From Methanonatronarchaeum sp. AMET-Sl (lineage in GTDB: Archaea > Halobacteriota > Methanonatronarchaeia > Methanonatronarchaeales > Methanonatronarchaeaceae): a DNA stretch of 64,000 nt. Below the pieces are notes generated by a model. It worked only from the letters and a program-made list of their open reading frames with translations. It did no database searches and had not been told where the DNA came from. The DNA is taken from NCBI RefSeq assembly GCF_029854155.1, contig NZ_CP122958.1:390001-454000 (forward strand). The letters are read 5' to 3'. Shown here piece after piece: positions 59,517 to 64,000 of the stretch. A program made the position numbers and the translations under genes. Each line of letters starts with the position of its first letter. The first letter of the stretch is position 1.

Positions 59517-60572
59517 TTAAATTCCCTCTAAATATTCATATAGGGCTGTACAGGATCCACATCTTACGCATCCTGCTTTGTTTTCACGGGGATTGATGTT
59601 GTTGTCTTTTAGGATTTCTGAAGCTTTTCTATAAAGTTTATCCATCCTTTCTGTTTCAGGTGGGTAGCGGTTTTCGAAATGGCTTCCGGGTAATGGATGT
59701 AGGGGTGTAAGGAAGGGAACACATCCTTTTTGAGATAGCTCTTTAACTCCGGTTAAAACCGATTCGTCTGTTTCTCCGATCCCAGCAATCATGAATGAAC
59801 TTACTTGGTTTTCTCCAAATATCCGGACTGCGTGCTCGATATCTTCTATGAATTTTTCCCGCCCGATCTCTGCCTTGCCGGGACAAACCTCCTTCATCAG
59901 TTCTTTATCCCATGTTTCTAGATGTAGGCCGATAGTATCGATTCCCGCGGCCTTAAGTTTTTCTAGGTTTTCTTCACCGGGTGGAAGGAGTTGTACGTGT
60001 ATCTGCATATTAACGTTGTTTTTCACTGTTTTAGCAAGCTCCACCAATCTTTCAACAATATAATCCTCTTTAGGTGGAACACCGGTTGTAACGGTCATGT
60101 GAGTTATATCCTCTTTTCTTGCTTCTCTCGCCACTTCTGTAAGTTCATCGATGTTTTTCTCTTTAATAGTGCTCCGATCTTTCAATGTTTCTTCGATAGC
60201 ACAATACTTACATTGCTTGCCTTCATCAAAGAACCGACATTTCTGGTATATGGTTGTGCCAAGACAGTTCTTTCCATGCATCAAGGCGAGCTTCTTCATT
60301 GGCTGGCCCTTACTTGTGGTTTTGTTGTAGTATTCAGGGTTTTTCCGTATTTTAAGCTCCAGTTCTTCTCCATTAAACTCGATGTAATATTTATTGTCTT
60401 TTTTTTCCAGTTTGTTTGGCTTGTATCCCTCTGGCCAGTATGAAGGGGCGCAAGCTATATCCCCGTTAGGTAGAACTAAATACTGGCCCGTAGGACCAGC
60501 TCCACCTGTTCTACCCTTCTCCGGTAACTCAACCCCCCGTGTTATAAGCTCTGTCTTTAATTCTGCAATCAT
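59517..60572 (-). CDS. Radical SAM protein of the MSMEG_0568-like group with a non-canonical cysteine motif
   Basis: A 351-residue TIM-barrel radical SAM-like enzyme related to biotin synthase. The N-terminus [19 protein letters not shown] fits the MSMEG_0568-like group. The presumed cluster cysteines are C112, C121 and C124, spaced CX8CX2C instead of CX3CX2C, with a further Cys103. A C-terminal CVRCGSC (C335, C338, C341) may hold an auxiliary cluster. GLHLETW and [10 protein letters not shown] are barrel strands of the BioB-like fold. It forms an operon with mmp11. Its substrate is unknown. Confidence 0.78.
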   Translation of the reverse strand: MIAELKTELITRGVELPEKGRTGGAGPTGQYLVLPNGDIACAPSYWPEGYKPNKLEKKDNKYYIEFNGEELELKIRKNPEYYNKTTSKGQPMKKLALMHGKNCLGTTIYQKCRFFDEGKQCKYCAIEETLKDRSTIKEKNIDELTEVAREARKEDITHMTVTTGVPPKEDYIVERLVELAKTVKNNVNMQIHVQLLPPGEENLEKLKAAGIDTIGLHLETWDKELMKEVCPGKAEIGREKFIEDIEHAVRIFGENQVSSFMIAGIGETDESVLTGVKELSQKGCVPFLTPLHPLPGSHFENRYPPETERMDKLYRKASEILKDNNINPRENKAGCVRCGSCTALYEYLEGI

Positions 60573-60829
60573 TTTTCATTAAAAACTACTATCTATATAT
60601 AATTAAAGGTTCTTACAAATAAACATAAAACATTTTTTAAACGCCTAAATACATCATAAATCGATAATATAGTTTTTTTCAAAAATATAAAATAATGAAT
60701 AACGATAAAAACAACTAAAACCTATTTAATATACTTAAAATCGGTAGTATATCAATTATACTTCGTTTTAACTAAAATAGTTATATAAAATTTGAATTAG
60801 AGTTATTTTTTGGGTTTGGGTAGAGGTGT

Positions 60830-61777
60830 TTAGGGTTGGAAGTGGTTATATCCGGTTGGTTTTATTGGTTTATCGCCGTATGTGACTTTTTTTTCTTTAT
60901 TTGTTTTACCTATTATTGTAGCGTTTTTTGGTATTTTGTTTGGTTTTTTGGTTGTGAATAGTATTTCGTAGTCTCCACCGATGTCGATTAGTTCTTTTAT
61001 TGTTATATCGTTTTTTAGTGCGGTTTTCTTTATTTTTTTGTTGATTGGGATTTTTTTGGGGTTTAGTGTTATTCCGATTTTGCTTGATTTTGCTAGTTGT
61101 ATGGTTGATGTTAGTAGGCCGTCGCTGACGTCTATTGCTGCTGTTCCTCCGGATTGTGATATTTGTTTTCCTTCTTTGATTCTTGGTTTTGGTTTGAATA
61201 GTTTTTTTAGGGCTTTTTCTCTTGTTTTTTTGGGTATAGTTAGGTTTTTGGTTATTATTTTGGTGGCTAGTCCTGTTGTACCGATTTCACCTGTGACTCC
61301 AACGTATTCACCGGAACTTGCTCCATTTCTGTAGAGGGTGTTTTTTGGTGGTTTGCCTATTATTGAACAGTCTATGACGATTTCTTTGTGTTGGCATAGG
61401 TCGCCTCCGACTATGTAGGAGTTGTGTTGGGTGCTGCAGTTGTTCATTCCCTCTATGAGTTTTTTGAGTTTTTTTTCTGTTATGTCTGGTGTTGCTATAG
61501 AGCTTGTTAGGTATAATGGGTTTCCGCCCATTGCTGCGATGTCGGAGAGGTTTACTGCGACTGCGCTCCAACCTATGTTGTGGTAGGAGATTTCTTTGGG
61601 GAGGTGTCTTGTCCGTGTTAGCATGTCGCTGGCAAATAATAATCGGTCGTTGTCGTTGGTTTTTATTACTGCACAGTCGTCTTCTCCCGGCCCTGCTATG
61701 ATTTTGGAGCTATCTTTATCGAGTATTTTGGTTATTTTTTCTATAGCTCCTCTTTCACCTATGTTGCTTAGCCTCAT
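60830..61777 (-). CDS. thiL: Thiamine-monophosphate kinase
   Basis: A 315-residue ThiL that phosphorylates thiamine monophosphate to the diphosphate cofactor. It has the PurM-like metal site GPGEDDCAVI, ASDMLTRTRH and the block NLSDIAAMGGNPLYL, later VGGDL and AIDVSDGLL. Length is normal. It ends the hisD-aspS-thiL unit (7 bp behind aspS). Wobble use is A/C-rich. Confidence 0.94.
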   Translation of the reverse strand: MRLSNIGERGAIEKITKILDKDSSKIIAGPGEDDCAVIKTNDNDRLLFASDMLTRTRHLPKEISYHNIGWSAVAVNLSDIAAMGGNPLYLTSSIATPDITEKKLKKLIEGMNNCSTQHNSYIVGGDLCQHKEIVIDCSIIGKPPKNTLYRNGASSGEYVGVTGEIGTTGLATKIITKNLTIPKKTREKALKKLFKPKPRIKEGKQISQSGGTAAIDVSDGLLTSTIQLAKSSKIGITLNPKKIPINKKIKKTALKNDITIKELIDIGGDYEILFTTKKPNKIPKNATIIGKTNKEKKVTYGDKPIKPTGYNHFQP

Positions 61778-61784
61778 TATTTTT

Positions 61785-63101
61785 TTATGGTGTTAGTCTG
61801 TTTCTGTCTCTTGGGAAGAGTGTTACTTCTCTTATGTTCTTTTTGCCTGTAAGAGCCATTAACAGTCTTTCTGCCCCGACACCCCAGCCTGCGTGTGGTG
61901 GCATTCCATACCTGAATGCGTTTAGGTAGAATTCGAAGTCTTCTGGATCTAGGTCTTGGTTTAGCATTCTTTTTTCAAGCAATTTTATTTTATGAACTCG
62001 CTGTGCTCCTGAGGATAACTCGAATCTTGGATGCATTAGGTCGAATGCACGGCTTAACTCTTGGTTTTCTGGTTCTGGTAATGCGTAGAATGGTTTTATC
62101 TCGCTTGGCCAATCTACTATGTAATAGTATGTGCCTATTTCTTCACCAACAGCTTTCTCTCCAGCTGTAGGTATGTCGTCTCCCCAAACAACTTCGACTC
62201 CGTGGTCTCCGGCTATATCGATTGCTTCTTCATACTTAATTCTCTCGAACGGTGTTTCTGGAACTATTAGGTTGTGTTCAAGTGCTCTCAATTCAGATTG
62301 ACACCGTTCTTCAACGTTTTTGGTGACGTGATGTATCATTTCTTCAAGTAACTTCATAACATCGTTGTGGTCTGAAAAAGCTGACTCGATATCGATCGAT
62401 ATTGATTCGTTTAGATGTCGGTTTGTGTCGTGTTCTTCTGCTCTGAATATAGGGCCTATTTCATATACTTTGTCGAGGCCGCTGGCCATCATTATTTGTT
62501 TGAATAGTTGTGGGCTTTGGTTTAGGAATGCTTCTTTCTCGAAGTAGGAGATTGGGAATAGGTCTGTTCCTCCTTCTGTTGCTGTGGCCACCATTTTTGG
62601 TGTTGTTATCTCGATGTATCCCTGGCTTTCAAGGTAGTTTCTGACCTCTGTAAGTGCGACGCTCCGGATTTTGAATATAGCGTTTATTTCTGGCTTACGT
62701 AGATCCATGTATCGAGAGTTTAGTCTTGTGTCAAGTTCTGCATTTACTTTACCAGATACATCCATTGGTAATGGTGTTTTTGATTCAGAAAGTATCTTCA
62801 TGTCGTTTGGAATTAACTCGAAGTTTCCAGGCGCTCTCTCGTCTTTCTGGATGTTTCCACGAACCATTACGACACTTTCCCGTACGAGTGAGGTCATTTT
62901 TTCGGCAAGTTCTTCAGGAACTTTTTTCTTAGGTATAGTTATCTGGGCTTTACCTTCTCTATCTCGTAAAACAACGAAGGCTACTCCACCGAGGTCTCTA
63001 ACCTCATGGATCCAGCCAGCGACAACTACTTCACTCCCCTCCATCTCGGGTGTTATCTCTCCACTGTAATGTGTTCTTCTCCAGTCTTTCATATCTTCCA
63101 A
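61785..63101 (-). CDS. aspS: Aspartyl-tRNA synthetase (archaeal type)
   Basis: A 438-residue class IIb synthetase with an N-terminal OB-fold anticodon-binding domain ([19 protein letters not shown]) and catalytic motifs 1-3: motif 2 in [14 protein letters not shown] and motif 3 in [13 protein letters not shown]. The length is that of archaeal AspRS. Whether it also charges tRNA-Asn cannot be told from this alone. It starts 2 bp behind hisD. Confidence 0.95.
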   Translation of the reverse strand: MEDMKDWRRTHYSGEITPEMEGSEVVVAGWIHEVRDLGGVAFVVLRDREGKAQITIPKKKVPEELAEKMTSLVRESVVMVRGNIQKDERAPGNFELIPNDMKILSESKTPLPMDVSGKVNAELDTRLNSRYMDLRKPEINAIFKIRSVALTEVRNYLESQGYIEITTPKMVATATEGGTDLFPISYFEKEAFLNQSPQLFKQIMMASGLDKVYEIGPIFRAEEHDTNRHLNESISIDIESAFSDHNDVMKLLEEMIHHVTKNVEERCQSELRALEHNLIVPETPFERIKYEEAIDIAGDHGVEVVWGDDIPTAGEKAVGEEIGTYYYIVDWPSEIKPFYALPEPENQELSRAFDLMHPRFELSSGAQRVHKIKLLEKRMLNQDLDPEDFEFYLNAFRYGMPPHAGWGVGAERLLMALTGKKNIREVTLFPRDRNRLTP

Positions 63102-63103
63102 AT

Positions 63104-64000
63104 CTAATCCTCCAGTCTTGTTTCTATTGAATAAGCGTGGGCTTCAAGGCCCTCTATCTCGGCCATCCTTTTAGCAATGTCTGCCACTTTATTCAATCCT
63201 TCCCTACCTACTATCTGTACAGAACTTGTCTTCATGAAATCTTTTGTTCCTAGGCCTGAGTGAACTTTTGCTTGACCACCTGTTGGGAGCACGTGGTTAC
63301 ATCCGGTTGCGTAGTCACCAACCGCTACAGGCGCATAACTACCTATAAATATAGCTCCTGCGTGTTTTATTTCTCTAAGCACTTTCAATGGGTTTTCTAC
63401 AACTATCTCTAGGTGTTCTGGCCCTAATTCATTTGAAAAACTTGTTAGGTCGTTTAGATCTCCAACTACAATCATTGATTTCTTTAGTGATTTTTTGATT
63501 ATTTCTTCACGATCCCTATCGCCAACCATTTTTCCTATCTCTTTATTTACTTTCTCTCCAAATTCATGGGAGTTTGTTGCCAATAAAGCGAGTGAGTTGG
63601 GGTCGTGTTCTGCTTGGGCAAGTAGGTCTATAGCTATCTGTTTTGGGTTGGCTGAATCATCGGCGATAATCAATACTTCAGAAGGGCCTGCAGGGAAATC
63701 AATTTCTGTTGTACCTCTAACAAGCATTTTAGCGGCAGTGACATAGGCATTACCAGGCCCAACTATCTTGTCAACTGGAACAACAGTTTCCGTTCCGAAA
63801 GCTAGTGACCCAATTGCTTGCACACCACCGATTCTATATACTACATCTGCACCAGCTATGTCACAAGCAACTAAGGTATATGGATTTATCTCCCCTTCCT
63901 GGCTGGGTGGTGTGCATACCGATATCCATTCAACTCCAGCTACTTTTGCTGGAACCACAGTCATTAAAGCGCTTGATGGATATGCAGCTTTACCTCCAGG
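63104..64000 (-). CDS. hisD: Histidinol dehydrogenase, C-terminal part (cut by window edge)
   Basis: About 299 residues are visible; the frame is open to the right edge, where [13 protein letters not shown] precedes the first in-window Met, as in all HisD. The [11 protein letters not shown] block, the QAEHDPN zinc-site segment, GPEHLEI and NHVLPTGG are present. The enzyme oxidises histidinol to histidine with NAD+. The gene leads the aspS-thiL unit. Confidence 0.95.
   Translation of the reverse strand, partial: PGGKAAYPSSALMTVVPAKVAGVEWISVCTPPSQEGEINPYTLVACDIAGADVVYRIGGVQAIGSLAFGTETVVPVDKIVGPGNAYVTAAKMLVRGTTEIDFPAGPSEVLIIADDSANPKQIAIDLLAQAEHDPNSLALLATNSHEFGEKVNKEIGKMVGDRDREEIIKKSLKKSMIVVGDLNDLTSFSNELGPEHLEIVVENPLKVLREIKHAGAIFIGSYAPVAVGDYATGCNHVLPTGGQAKVHSGLGTKDFMKTSSVQIVGREGLNKVADIAKRMAEIEGLEAHAYSIETRLED

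Overview
This 64-kb window is archaeal, and the gene content points to a methanogen. Methanogen signature genes are mcrC and atwA (methyl-CoM reductase activation), hdrE and hdrD (membrane heterodisulfide reductase), the marker gene mmp11, and a corrinoid methyl-carrier protein followed by a RACo-type reactivator. General archaeal markers are MCM, an Lhr-type helicase, aIF1, a thermosome, a class I CCA-adding enzyme, an archaeal ThrRS, SRP 7S RNA, AMP phosphorylase and a UbiA-type ether-lipid prenyltransferase. The sequence is AT-rich. Cytochrome-linked HdrDE, corrinoid methylotrophy, Na+-coupled transport and a heliorhodopsin together suggest a methyl-utilising, salt-adapted methanogen such as a member of the Methanonatronarchaeia. 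That placement is inference from gene content.

Layout. 0-1.2 kb: methylotrophic corrinoid protein and start of its activator. 1.4-10.6 kb: phosphoesterase/Lhr helicase, a pilin, aIF1 with a probable decayed ORF behind it, a 0.7-kb gene-free gap, mcm-DUF424 and the riboflavin pair ribK-ribB. 10.8-20 kb: thrS, cobalamin genes (adenosyltransferase, cobY, cobS), purD-argF, an ncs6-type tRNA thiolase and pncB. 20-25.5 kb: a possible structured RNA, cca-thpR, an NrdG-like radical SAM operon, then SRP RNA and tRNA-Ser(GCU) in tandem. 25.6-28.2 kb: a tungstate ABC transporter with a ModE-like operator at its promoter. 28.4-37.4 kb: rhomboid protease, UbiA, a PH-domain membrane protein, a nucleotidyltransferase, heliorhodopsin, AMP phosphorylase, a DDN-like protein and a PiT transporter. 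37.5-44 kb: one chemotaxis operon cheY-cheB-cheA-cheC-cheCC-cheD-cheR. 44-48 kb: two transporters and a sugar nucleotidyltransferase. 48.2-53.7 kb: five same-strand genes atwA-mcrC-hdrE-hdrD-nifB. 54-58 kb: a PaaK/F390-synthetase-like protein, an HTH regulator and a thermosome. 58.5-64 kb: an unusual radical SAM protein with mmp11, then hisD-aspS-thiL.

The genes fit methyl-reducing energy metabolism: methyl transfer by corrinoid proteins (needing cobalamin and reductive reactivation), MCR activation (AtwA, McrC), heterodisulfide reduction by HdrDE, and tungstate uptake for molybdopterin enzymes. The strongest leads are NifB placed directly behind hdrED and next to mcrC-atwA, the rSAM-Mmp11 operon with a non-canonical cysteine motif, a heliorhodopsin in a likely strict anaerobe, dispersed omega-RNA-like (IS605/IS1341 right-end) remnants without any TnpB, homogenised CheC repeats, and two contrasting wobble-base dialects that switch between and even within genes.
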